A stretch of 11,656 nt of DNA, taken from an uncultured Clostridia bacterium. GTDB lineage: Bacteria > Bacillota > Clostridia > Oscillospirales > Acutalibacteraceae. The stretch covers positions 1 to 11,656 of the forward strand of contig CAJFUH010000062.1 in NCBI GenBank assembly GCA_904420155.1, written 5' to 3'. Of the stretch, positions 1-5,752 are shown in pieces. The notes beneath the pieces are model-generated. The model was given only the letters and a program-made list of their open reading frames with translations, had not been told where the DNA came from and did not search any database. The stretch's first letter is position 1; every line of letters starts with the position of its first letter. Both the position numbers and the translations under genes were made by a program.

Positions 1-405
1 ATAGTCCGCATACTGCCAGAAGTTCAGGCAGTGCTCAGCAAAATCGTTGTTGTACATCATGCTGTCTACAAACGAGTTTCCATAGTCCCCTTGCATCAGC
101 ATGATCTGCGCGTCGGATTCCATCTCCGGATTGGCCTGGGTGGGCTTGAAGGGGTCGTTGCGCTCCTGGAGCGGAACCTTCGCCTGCATCATCTCGGCGA
201 ATGGGTCGGTTTCTGAATCCCAGTTGCGCACGTCCTTCATACGGTATCCCGAGAAGTGCGGCTGCGCCTCTGCTCTTTCCTTGCTGTTGTCCCTGTTCGG
301 CCAGGAATCCGCGGCCATTGCCGTCAGCCCTGTCGCCAGGCAGGATGTCGCCATCGTCACTGCCAACACAACAGACATGGATTTTCGAAATCTTCTGTGT
401 TTCAT
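1..405 (-). CDS. Secreted GH85-type endo-beta-N-acetylglucosaminidase, N-terminal part (runs off the window)
   Basis: The minus strand is open from ATG at 403-405 to base 1, giving 135 codons with no stop, so the 3' part lies outside the window. Residues 1-31 form a signal peptide: a basic start (MKHRRFRK), a hydrophobic core and an Ala-rich cleavage region ending AMAA. The mature start (about residues 48-135) has motifs I associate with glycoside hydrolase family 85: QPHFSGY, a DPFA..AKVPLQERN segment, MLMQGDYGNSF and LNFWQYADY. GH85 enzymes cut the chitobiose core of N-glycans; the catalytic Asn/Glu region would lie further downstream and cannot be checked here. AAGGAG sits 8 bases before the ATG and supports this start. 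The gene is divergent from an AraC-type regulator, as is common for inducible glycan-use loci. The family call rests on remembered motifs. Another secreted glycan-binding or hydrolytic protein is less likely. Confidence 0.75.
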   Translation of the reverse strand, partial: MKHRRFRKSMSVVLAVTMATSCLATGLTAMAADSWPNRDNSKERAEAQPHFSGYRMKDVRNWDSETDPFAEMMQAKVPLQERNDPFKPTQANPEMESDAQIMLMQGDYGNSFVDSMMYNNDFAEHCLNFWQYADY

Positions 406-445
406 TTCCTACGCTCCTTTTCTTTGAAATAAAAGATTTTTGTTT

Positions 446-475
446 ATTATAGAATATTTTTCCAGTAAATACTAG
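446..475 (-). promoter_or_regulatory. Probable promoter of the GH85 gene
   Basis: On the minus strand a perfect TATAAT (plus-strand 446-451) lies about 40 bases upstream of the ATG at 405. No good TTGACA is present at 16-18 bp; the best candidate is a weak TAGTAT-like hexamer. A promoter with a strong -10 and a poor -35 is typical of activator-dependent genes, which would suit control by the divergent AraC-type protein. The latter is inference. Confidence 0.45.
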
Positions 476-495
476 TCTAAAAACGCCGGATTTTT

Positions 496-509
496 ATAAA
501 AATTTTTAT
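496..509. promoter_or_regulatory. Perfect 14-bp AT palindrome in the divergent intergenic region (candidate operator)
   Basis: The bases ATAAAAATTTTTAT form a perfect palindrome between the two divergent promoters, about 45 bp upstream of the GH85 -10 box. It could be a binding or bending site for the AraC-type regulator or another protein. AT-rich palindromes also arise by chance in AT-rich DNA, and AraC proteins more often bind direct repeats, so this is a weak call. Confidence 0.2.
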
Positions 510-640
510 CTATTTGTTTGTTTATTGGTCGAATTGTAAAATAATCTGTGCTTTTTATGTTTTTATAGAGGAACATACCTTTTCGTCTTCGAGCATCCCG
601 ATGCCGGAGAAACTTCCCTCTTGTTTTTGGGGGACAGTTA

Positions 641-668
641 TTTACTCCCTGTAAAAAAGATGTATAAT
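641..668 (+). promoter_or_regulatory. Promoter of the AraC-family regulator gene
   Basis: TTTACT (641-646) and a perfect TATAAT (663-668) are separated by 16 bp. Initiation would fall near 674-677, almost on top of the upstream ATG at 679 but 35 bases before the ATG at 712. This helps decide the start codon of the gene. Confidence 0.55.
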
Positions 669-711
669 AAGGATATCAATGTTCGGTTTTTGTGAGAAAA
701 GAGGTGTCCAG

Positions 712-1581
712 ATGCGTGATCCTATCTATTATTGGCCGGTGGAGATGTCCAAGTCCAATTTTCCGGTAAAAATATCCAAACGGCTGAATTCCAGCCAGGA
801 CAACCGCAACCCCAATTTTGCCCTGCACTGGCACGAACAGCTGGAATTTTATTATATATTGGAAGGGGGCATCTATCTCACCTGCAACGGGGAGGAACAA
901 TGGATCTATGCCCACGATATCGCTTTTGCCAACTGGTGCGACCTGCACCGCAGCATCTGTTTTTTGGACAACACCCTCTATTATGTATTCCAGATCGATT
1001 TATCTTTGCTCACCTCTGATAAAGAGGACATTTTTACAGAAAAATACAGCAACAACCTGATTGTGCGTTCCCAGAATTTCCAGCGGTTTATCCATCAAGA
1101 CGCCCAGCTCTCCCGGCTGTTTGAAGAGATTATCGAGGAATACGAGGCCCAGAATATCGGGTTTGAAATGATTGTGAAATCCCTTTTCTTAAAGATCACG
1201 GGGCTGATTTTCCGCAATTATTTCCGCTATGACGATTCCATCACCCTCTATGACCCCACCGTCAACCATACCCGGGAGATCCTGCGCTACATTGCCTACA
1301 ACTACAGTACCTGCAACCAATTGGACGTCCTTGCGGCTCAGGCGGGCATCTCGAAAAACTATATGTGCCGTATTTTTAAAGAGCACACCGGGTGTACCAT
1401 TATCCAATATATTAACCAGCTCCGCTGCTATAAGGCTATGTCTTTGATCGCCGACGGCGTCTCCGTCACCCAGGCGGCTTTACAGGTGGGGTACAGCGAC
1501 TACAATTATTTTTCCCGGGTTTTCAAACAGGTCGTGGGGTTCAGCCCCTCGAAAACCGCCCGGAAAAAGAAGGATATGTAA
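712..1581 (+). CDS. AraC-family transcriptional regulator (cupin-like sensor plus double HTH)
   Basis: The protein has 289 residues, the usual size for sugar- or glycan-responsive AraC regulators. Residues about 30-100 look like the N-terminal cupin/arabinose-binding fold, with the LHWHEQLEFYYILEG segment typical of this fold (compare HxHxxxEL). Residues about 187-284 hold the two helix-turn-helix units: LDVLAAQAGISKNYMCRIFK, then VTQAALQVGYSDYNYFSRVF followed by the family signature KQVVGFSPSK. The frame opens earlier at ATG 679, but AGAGGTG lies 5 bases before ATG 712 and the predicted transcript starts near 675, so 712 is preferred. The gene is divergent from the GH85 hydrolase, suggesting it senses an oligosaccharide and activates that gene. 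The ligand is unknown. No convincing terminator follows directly. Confidence 0.9.
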   Translation: MRDPIYYWPVEMSKSNFPVKISKRLNSSQDNRNPNFALHWHEQLEFYYILEGGIYLTCNGEEQWIYAHDIAFANWCDLHRSICFLDNTLYYVFQIDLSLLTSDKEDIFTEKYSNNLIVRSQNFQRFIHQDAQLSRLFEEIIEEYEAQNIGFEMIVKSLFLKITGLIFRNYFRYDDSITLYDPTVNHTREILRYIAYNYSTCNQLDVLAAQAGISKNYMCRIFKEHTGCTIIQYINQLRCYKAMSLIADGVSVTQAALQVGYSDYNYFSRVFKQVVGFSPSKTARKKKDM

Positions 1582-1583
1582 AA

Positions 1584-1898
1584 AATGAACCGCCTTGGGG
1601 CTTCTGTATCTCAAAAGAAGATTTGAATTTCCTCAACGATATCGCTATTTTGGCTGTCCCGCCAGCACTGGCCGCCGAAACAGCCGCAGCCGACGAGCTA
1701 GTTGCCAAATGAGAACGCATGGTCAGGGAGAGCCGCAGACCAGCCGAAAAGGAAAGGTTTGCACCACCCGAAAAGAAAGTGCCCGTGTCCAGATCAGGCG
1801 GTTACAGGCAGAGGGCAAAAGCCAAAGCGCAAAACCCACGACAGAGAACGATAGCTTTCACATCGAAAACAACACCGCAGGCTTCCTGCAGTGCATAA
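1584..1898 (+). pseudogene. Degenerate open stretch with one internal TGA, possible C-terminal remnant of a mobile-element gene
   Basis: Just after the AraC stop, in another frame and without a start codon, the plus strand reads as a natural-looking protein: an EPPWGFCISKEDLNFLNDI segment, then AILAVPPALAAETAAADELV. A TGA at 1710-1712 interrupts it. The same frame then continues for 61 codons as a basic tail rich in Lys, Arg and Pro, ending in TAA at 1896-1898. If the TGA was once TGG, this would be about 100 residues of C-terminal sequence. The basic, proline-rich tail resembles tails of mobilisation or replication proteins, but I do not recognise the family. The 366-base gap between the AraC gene and the surface-protein gene holds only this and a terminator. 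Chance open frame remains possible. Confidence 0.35.
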
Positions 1899-1902
1899 AA
1901 GA

Positions 1903-1935
1903 ATGCGCCCCGTGGTTTCATTCCACGGGGCGCAT
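1903..1935 (-). terminator. Strong hairpin terminator downstream of the surface-protein gene
   Basis: ATGCGCCCCGTGG (1903-1915) pairs perfectly with 1923-1935 across a 7-base loop, giving a 13-bp stem. Read on the minus strand the stem is followed by TCTTTTATG, a short U-rich tract. It lies 12 bases past the minus-strand stop at 1948-1950. On the plus strand no U tract follows, so action on the AraC transcript is doubtful. Confidence 0.8.
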
Positions 1936-1947
1936 GGTTATATGGAT

Positions 1948-3057
1948 TTATCTACTGTATTTTCTTTTGCGGCTGTAAAGGACGGTGCCGGTCAAGGCAG
2001 CGCCCGCAGACAGCAGTACCGCAATCCAAAGGGCGATATTGCTGTTGTCGCCCGTCTGCGGAGAAGTAGTATCCTCTGTCTGGTTGCCGCTTGATGTATC
2101 GGTATCTGTAGGCGGCTCGGAAGGAGTTTCACTCGGCTGTGAAGGTTCGGACGGTTCTTCTGTTGTACCCGTCGCAGGGATTTCCACTGCTGCTTTTTCG
2201 TAGCCGCAGACGGTGCATTCCTCGTGCTTCGAGCCTGCTTCGGTTGCGGTTGCTTCCTTATCCGTTACCCACGTAAAGTTATGTCCAAGAGCTGCAATTT
2301 CTTTTACTTGTTTATCGCCGCAAATCTGGCAGACGCTTTCTTCATAGCCTGCTTCCGTACAGGTAGCCGGCTTTTCATCTACCACTTTATATTCATGCTG
2401 ATGTTCCGCCGGATAAACCACATGGTCTCCTGCCGGTAATTTCACATCTGTGAGTACGTAGGCGGAACAATGTGTCAGGTTCATTGTTACCCGATCATAA
2501 GCAGTGCTGAGTTCGCCGATATACTCCAGCTGATTTTCACTCGCATTGTGGTGATACAAATAGGAGGTTTCTCCGAATTTTCCGGCAGGAAGTTCTGTCA
2601 TGAAGCTGGTGCCAACCGGAAGTACTCCGCTATGGGAGAATTCAAAAATTTGCGTGGCTGTATCCTCTGGTATCAAATCGGAAATTCCTTCCGCAGATTC
2701 ACTTGTCGTAACGCCTAAATGAACATCTCCAGTTACATCTGCAATTGTACTTCCGCTAAACGTCCATTCGGTCTCATACATACCCGTATAGCTTACGACC
2801 AAGGTTTTTTGATTTGCTTTCAACTGGTCAAGCACAGTTTCCGACAAAATATTCTCAGCCGAAATCCCGTTTGTCATATACACTTTTATTGTAGTCGCCC
2901 GGTTAGTAGTAACTTCCCGAAGAATGTCGTCTTGAGCTGCTTGCATACCATTAAAATACCCAACATCGTACGGCCATGATTCATCAATTGTCAGAGGAAG
3001 TATTTCGACCTCACAGTAGACCGGTAAATTATCAACGGAATCGTCGTTTAAATTTTT
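1948..3057 (-). pseudogene. Sortase-anchored surface protein, C-terminal part separated from its N-terminus by an in-frame TAA
   Basis: The frame is open for 369 codons from just after the TAA at 3058-3060 to the stop at 1948-1950, and is the same frame as the signal-peptide ORF upstream. The first ATG is at 2944-2946 and has no ribosome site and no signal peptide, so this half is probably not made or exported alone. Content in order: a domain I do not recognise; two Cys-rich units (CTEAGYEESVCQICGDK and a second with HEECTVCGYEK), the kind repeated in many gut Firmicutes surface proteins; a Pro/Ser/Thr/Glu-rich stalk; then SPQTG at 2050-2064, a variant LPXTG sorting signal. After it come a hydrophobic segment (IALWIAVLLSAGAALTG) and the basic tail SRKRKYSR. 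The sorting signal implies covalent attachment to peptidoglycan by a sortase. The restored gene would encode 538 residues. Confidence 0.75.
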
Positions 3058-3564
3058 TTAAGAGAACTGTATTTGTGCCGTTCCTCCATTTAAATAATTC
3101 ATATTCTGGAAAAACTCTCTGAGACCGGATTCCGTTAATATAACTGTCTTATTCGTATTGGAAATCATGATTCCATTCACAATTACCGGATCATAGCCCC
3201 ATGCAAACATAGCGCTATCAACGATTACATAATCGGGACAATCAATATCAATAACGATATCCCCGTTTCCGTCCCATGTGTCGCTTCTCGGTATAGTGTG
3301 GATCTGATCGATGATGTCGTCCCAACTGCCATTTCCTGCTTTAGAATCAACCTGATTCGTTACAGCTTGTGCCTGTGATACGATACCATCTTCAACGCGC
3401 AGCACGCACTCGTCATCATGACCCGCTTCCAGCGTGCAGCCCTCTGTTACTTCACAGACAGCTGAGGGTGTTCCCGTTTCCGCCGCCAATGCAGCGCCGG
3501 GAAGCAGAGTTACCGACATAACCAGCGAAAGCAGCAATGCCGGTATTTTTTTTCTTGTTTTCAT
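3058..3564 (-). CDS. N-terminal part of a surface protein: signal peptide plus Cys-rich head, stopped early by TAA
   Basis: This encodes 168 residues. The frame opens at 3588, but only ATG 3562-3564 has a ribosome site (AGGAAGGA, 6 bases upstream), so the protein starts MKTRKKIPALLLSLVMSVTL and has a signal peptide with a cleavage region near ALAAETG. Soon after comes CEVTEGCTLEAGHDDECV, a Cys-rich motif (CxxxxGCxLxxGHxxxC) found near the N-termini of various Clostridia surface proteins. The rest (SWDDIIDQIHTIPRSDTWDG onward) is an acidic region of unknown fold. The TAA at 3058-3060 is followed at once, in the same frame, by more coding sequence reaching the SPQTG anchor, so this is the front of a broken gene. 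As it stands the product would be secreted but not anchored. Readthrough or sequencing error are alternatives to real decay. Confidence 0.7.
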   Translation of the reverse strand: MKTRKKIPALLLSLVMSVTLLPGAALAAETGTPSAVCEVTEGCTLEAGHDDECVLRVEDGIVSQAQAVTNQVDSKAGNGSWDDIIDQIHTIPRSDTWDGNGDIVIDIDCPDYVIVDSAMFAWGYDPVIVNGIMISNTNKTVILTESGLREFFQNMNYLNGGTAQIQFS

Positions 3565-3990
3565 TCTCGTCCTTCCTTTCTTTGACATTTATTCTGATAT
3601 ATGCCGCAAAAAACACAAAAAGGCGCATCCCGTCCATGATAAAATGGGCAGAATACACCTTCTGTTTTTGTGCAGTTTTCAGCTTGACAGGAAAAAAGGG
3701 CAGAGTTACGCTTTGCTTGCTTGTTACCAATGTGCTGCCTGCCGACATTTTTGTCAAGCCCCTTTCTGAGTACAACTTTACATATATAACTTACCACAAA
3801 ATCGGCTGATTTTCAATATTTTTTCGAGAAAAGAACAGATATGCTATCGACAATTCAAATCAAACCGTTTATCCTGCTGTGTAGACATTCAGGGGTCAAA
3901 AAAGCCTGATTTTAAGCCATTTTTAGAGCCTAAACTTTGAGCAAGGTGTTTACCTTACCCCTCTATTTTGCGTTTGACAGCGTTACAGGC
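3565..3990. other. Gene-free stretch upstream of the surface-protein gene
   Basis: I see no convincing gene in these 426 bases. The minus strand has a good TTGACA (plus-strand 3752-3757), but the -10 position at 17 bp reads CACATT, so no promoter is called. Around 3881-3962 there are short repeated AGCCT/AAGCC words and a small inverted repeat (AAGGT, 4-base loop, ACCTT) beside a GGGGTAAGG word on the minus strand. It lies downstream of the small mobile-element-type gene at 3991-4137 and may be the non-coding end of the same element. The region is AT-rich. Confidence 0.5.
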
Positions 3991-4137
3991 TCATTTCTGC
4001 AGTTTTATCATAACCTCGACCAAAAGGTCTGTATATCTGCCCTGTGCAATTAGCTTATTACGGTAAGTAAGCAGAGCGATAAACATATACCATTTTTCTT
4101 CTGCCGTTAAATAAAGGTGGTATTTCTTCTTCCTCAT
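3991..4137 (-). CDS. Small mobile-element-type protein, 48 aa
   Basis: ATG at 4135-4137 opens a 48-codon frame ending in TGA at 3991-3993. The protein begins MRKKKYHLYLTAEEKWYMFI and contains RNKLIAQGRYTDLLVEV. The pattern KKYHLYLT..E...RNKLI.QGRYTD matches a small conserved protein I recall from integrative and mobilisable elements of Clostridia, where it is annotated as hypothetical. Its function is not known to me. The start overlaps the stop of the truncated gene upstream (ATGA overlap at 4134-4137), so it was probably translated by coupling; there is no good ribosome site of its own. With the upstream gene broken and no promoter in sight, it may no longer be expressed. Known relatives, as I remember them, are somewhat longer at the C-terminus. 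Confidence 0.55.
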   Translation of the reverse strand: MRKKKYHLYLTAEEKWYMFIALLTYRNKLIAQGRYTDLLVEVMIKLQK

Positions 4138-4289
4138 ACGAAGATCATCTCGGCATTGACAGTTTCCGTAACCGCTGACCGCAGAGCATTCATTCTGCCG
4201 ACCCGCTCCATTTGATTGTCGGCTTTCAGCTTTTCGGTAATGCCTTCACGCTCTGCCCGTTTAAGACTGTCAAACAGTTCCTGTGCCTG
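4134..4289 (-). pseudogene. Truncated gene, last 51 codons, translationally coupled to the small protein
   Basis: This minus-strand frame is open from 4289 (bounded by TAA at 4290-4292) to the TGA at 4134-4136. It lacks a start and reads as a charged, helical C-terminus: QAQELFDSLKRAEREGITEK, then a segment with NQMERVGRMNALRSAV and the end ETVNAEMIFV. The 4-base overlap with the next gene shows it was the upstream member of an operon. The parent is probably a conjugation or mobilisation gene given its neighbour, but I cannot name the family. The 5' end of the gene is missing, which marks a deletion or recombination junction near 4290. Confidence 0.45.
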
Positions 4290-4299
4290 TTAAACTATT

Positions 4300-4440
4300 A
4301 TGTCCTTTCAAATTCTATTGCAAAAAAAATCAACAACAATTAAGATAGAATGTGAATTGATATCCCGGGATGCATTCAGTCCAAGAAAAGCGGTTGTTCA
4401 GGTTAAAGGCGGCTGCAGAAAAAGTTGGTTACAGATATAA
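4300..4440 (+). pseudogene. Orphan 46-codon fragment with a natural-looking core
   Basis: ATG at 4300 opens 46 codons to TAA at 4438-4440, with no ribosome site. The middle reads IKIECELISRDAFSPRKAVV then QVKGG, a strand-loop-strand pattern ending in QVK, which resembles the E/QxK end of PD-(D/E)xK nuclease cores. After GG the reading looks random. It may be a scrap of a longer gene whose start and end were lost. It sits directly between a truncated minus-strand gene and the phosphatase gene. The nuclease resemblance is weak, and chance is possible. Confidence 0.25.
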
Positions 4441-4458
4441 CTATATTCAAATCTCAAT

Positions 4459-4475
4459 TATAATCATATAAGGGA
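4459..4475 (+). promoter_or_regulatory. Possible -10 box and ribosome site of the phosphatase gene
   Basis: A perfect TATAAT (4459-4464) is followed by AAGGGA (4470-4475) and then ATG at 4484. No good -35 is found 16-18 bp upstream. Initiation near 4470 would leave a leader of only about 14 bases. The ribosome site is convincing; the promoter less so. Confidence 0.4.
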
Positions 4476-4483
4476 TAGATCGT

Positions 4484-5194
4484 ATGACCTATGTAATATC
4501 AGACCTGCACGGCTACCCGCTTGAAAAATTGAAAACGCTGCTCAAAAAAGCCGAATTTTCTGGGAACGACTTCCTTTACATGCTTGGCGATGTTATCGAC
4601 CGGAACGGCGACGGCGGAGTAAAAATGCTCTGTTGGCTATTGGAACAGCCGAATGTTCAGCTCATTCTCGGCAATCACGAAGCCATGCTTTTATCCTGTG
4701 AATTTGTTTTTGAGGAAATTACCGATGAAAGCATCCGGGCCGTCACAACCGAAACGCTTGAGATGCTACATACTTATATGCAAAACGGCGGTGATATTAC
4801 GCTGAAAGCATTCAGGGAGCTTCGCAGCACATCGCCGGGTACAGTTTTGGATATTTTAGGTTATCTGCACGAAGCGCCGTTGTATGAAGCGATAACGGCA
4901 GGCGGAAATGATTTCCTGCTGGTTCATTCGGGAATTGACCATTTTGACAAGCGTAAAAAATTATCCCAATACTCTGCCGATGATTTTTTGTGGGCGCGCC
5001 CTACGCTTGAGGATGAATATTTTGATGATGTAATTACGGTTTTCGGACATACTCCAACTATGTCATACGGAGAAAAGCATACCGGGAAAATCATAAAAAC
5101 CAAAACATGGATAGATATCGATGTCGGCGCCGCCTATGGACAAAAACCGGTATTGTTGCGGCTTGACGATCTCAAAGAATTTTATGCTGATTAA
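4484..5194 (+). CDS. PPP-family metallophosphatase (bacterial Ser/Thr phosphatase / ApaH-like)
   Basis: The protein has 236 residues and carries the metal-binding motifs of the calcineurin-like PPP superfamily in order: SDLHG (Asp7, His9), GDVIDRNGDGG (Asp36, Asp39, Arg40), GNHEAML (Asn64, His65, Glu66), LVHSGI (His148) and FGHTPT (His189). This set binds two metal ions and hydrolyses phosphoesters. Relatives include PrpE/PrpA-type Ser/Thr phosphatases and diadenosine tetraphosphatases; the substrate cannot be read from sequence. There is no signal peptide, so it should be cytosolic. AAGGGA lies 8 bases before the ATG. It appears to be a single-gene unit: mobile-element scraps precede it and a terminator follows. 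Its GC content is visibly lower than in the ilv block. Such phosphatases are common cargo in accessory regions of Clostridia, so it may have arrived with the neighbouring debris. Confidence 0.85.
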   Translation: MTYVISDLHGYPLEKLKTLLKKAEFSGNDFLYMLGDVIDRNGDGGVKMLCWLLEQPNVQLILGNHEAMLLSCEFVFEEITDESIRAVTTETLEMLHTYMQNGGDITLKAFRELRSTSPGTVLDILGYLHEAPLYEAITAGGNDFLLVHSGIDHFDKRKKLSQYSADDFLWARPTLEDEYFDDVITVFGHTPTMSYGEKHTGKIIKTKTWIDIDVGAAYGQKPVLLRLDDLKEFYAD

Positions 5195-5252
5195 TTGAAA
5201 AGGGAACATCCTGTAAGGGCGTAAGAGTATGAACAAGCATGATGAAGAAATC

Positions 5253-5299
5253 AGGGAGAAGCCGATTCCTTACGCAGCCTCTCCCTTGTCCCTTTTTTT
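5253..5299 (+). terminator. Terminator after the phosphatase gene
   Basis: AGGGAGA (5253-5259) pairs with TCTCCCT (5280-5286), and a run of seven T follows at 5293-5299. The 6-base gap between stem and T run is longer than ideal. It separates the phosphatase transcript from the ilv promoter that starts 16 bases later. Confidence 0.5.
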
Positions 5300-5314
5300 G
5301 CCCGCGCCTACAAC

Positions 5315-5344
5315 TTGACAAAATCCAACCGATAGGCATATAAT
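5315..5344 (+). promoter_or_regulatory. Sigma-A-type promoter of the ilv operon
   Basis: Perfect TTGACA (5315-5320) and perfect TATAAT (5339-5344) are spaced 18 bp apart. Transcription should begin near 5351, about 12 bases before the first strand of the T-box Stem I. This is the best promoter in the window; a consensus promoter is expected where control is by transcription attenuation downstream. Confidence 0.85.
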
Positions 5345-5361
5345 AGACCAATACAATAAGA

Positions 5362-5666
5362 AAAAAGCTTAGATAGGGACAGTATGCCGGCCCAGATGGG
5401 CAAGAGAGCCGTCGGTTGGTGCAAGACGGACGTCTGCCGGAAGAAAAATCACCCTGGAGCTTTCCCACAGAACCTCACGGCCGGCCCCCGGCCCGCCGGA
5501 AAAGTAAGTGCGAACGGGAATTCCCGCCGTTATCCGGGAACGCATTCGGCCTATGGCGCCTGATGCGGGAAAAGCGGCCTTTGCCCAAAGCAAAGGCAAT
5601 TAGAGTGGTACCACGGAGGATAACCTTCGTCTCTTACAGGACAGAGACGCGGGTTATTTTTATTTT
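5362..5666 (+). ncRNA. T-box riboswitch, specifier probably ATC (isoleucine)
   Basis: This leader has the parts of a full T-box. The Stem I base pairs AAAGCT (about 5364-5369) with AGCTTT (5457-5462). The specifier bulge carries AGTA on the 5' side and GAAAAATCA on the 3' side, matching the AGUA/GAA arrangement. The distal part is GAGAGCCGTCGGTTGGTG. A second conserved segment (GCGAACGGG..CCGTTA, about 5507-5540) fits Stem II/IIA. The T-box proper is AGAGTGGTACCACGG (5602-5616), whose TGGT/ACC core binds the tRNA acceptor end. AAGG (5593-5596) pairing with CCTT (5624-5627) would form the antiterminator and exclude the terminator that follows. The triplet aligned at the specifier is ATC (5448-5450) followed by A, so uncharged tRNA-Ile is the predicted ligand. 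That matches the ilvBN genes controlled. The specifier assignment is inference from alignment by eye. Confidence 0.92.
5620..5666 (+). terminator. T-box regulated terminator
   Basis: ATAACC (5620-5625) pairs with GGTTAT (5652-5657), and GTCTCT (5629-5634) pairs with AGAGAC (5643-5648). A TTTTTATTTT tract follows. The 5' arm overlaps the CCTT needed by the antiterminator, so the two structures are mutually exclusive. The ilv genes are read only when uncharged tRNA stabilises the antiterminator. Confidence 0.88.
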
Positions 5667-5752
5667 ATCCCTTCCATTCGGTGGGCCAACAAAGAGGGGC
5701 TTGCTTTCCGCTCCCCCTATCGTTTCAATTGACTTGGAGGTGCTTCATCATT

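Noticed and set aside
679..711. Upstream ATG start for the AraC gene
   Set aside because: The predicted transcript start lies nearly on it and the better ribosome site serves ATG 712.
3729..3757. Minus-strand promoter for the surface protein using TTGACA
   Set aside because: The -10 position reads CACATT at 17 bp and nothing better is found at 16-18 bp.
3434..3809. Plus-strand open frames over the surface-protein signal region
   Set aside because: They mirror the signal-peptide gene and its leader, with no ribosome site or recognisable content.
3938..3962. Inverted repeat AAGGT/ACCTT beside GGGGTAAGG as a transfer origin
   Set aside because: The arms are only 5 bp, I cannot match a known nick site and no relaxase gene is present.
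5229..5318. Short frame starting MNKHDEEIREKPIPY as a leader peptide
   Set aside because: It overlaps the terminator hairpin, lacks a ribosome site and ends before the ilv promoter, so it cannot be an ilv attenuator peptide.
5681..5752. Upstream ATG start for ilvB adding 24 residues
   Set aside because: It has no ribosome site, the added residues do not resemble the family N-terminus, and GGAGGTG serves ATG 5753.
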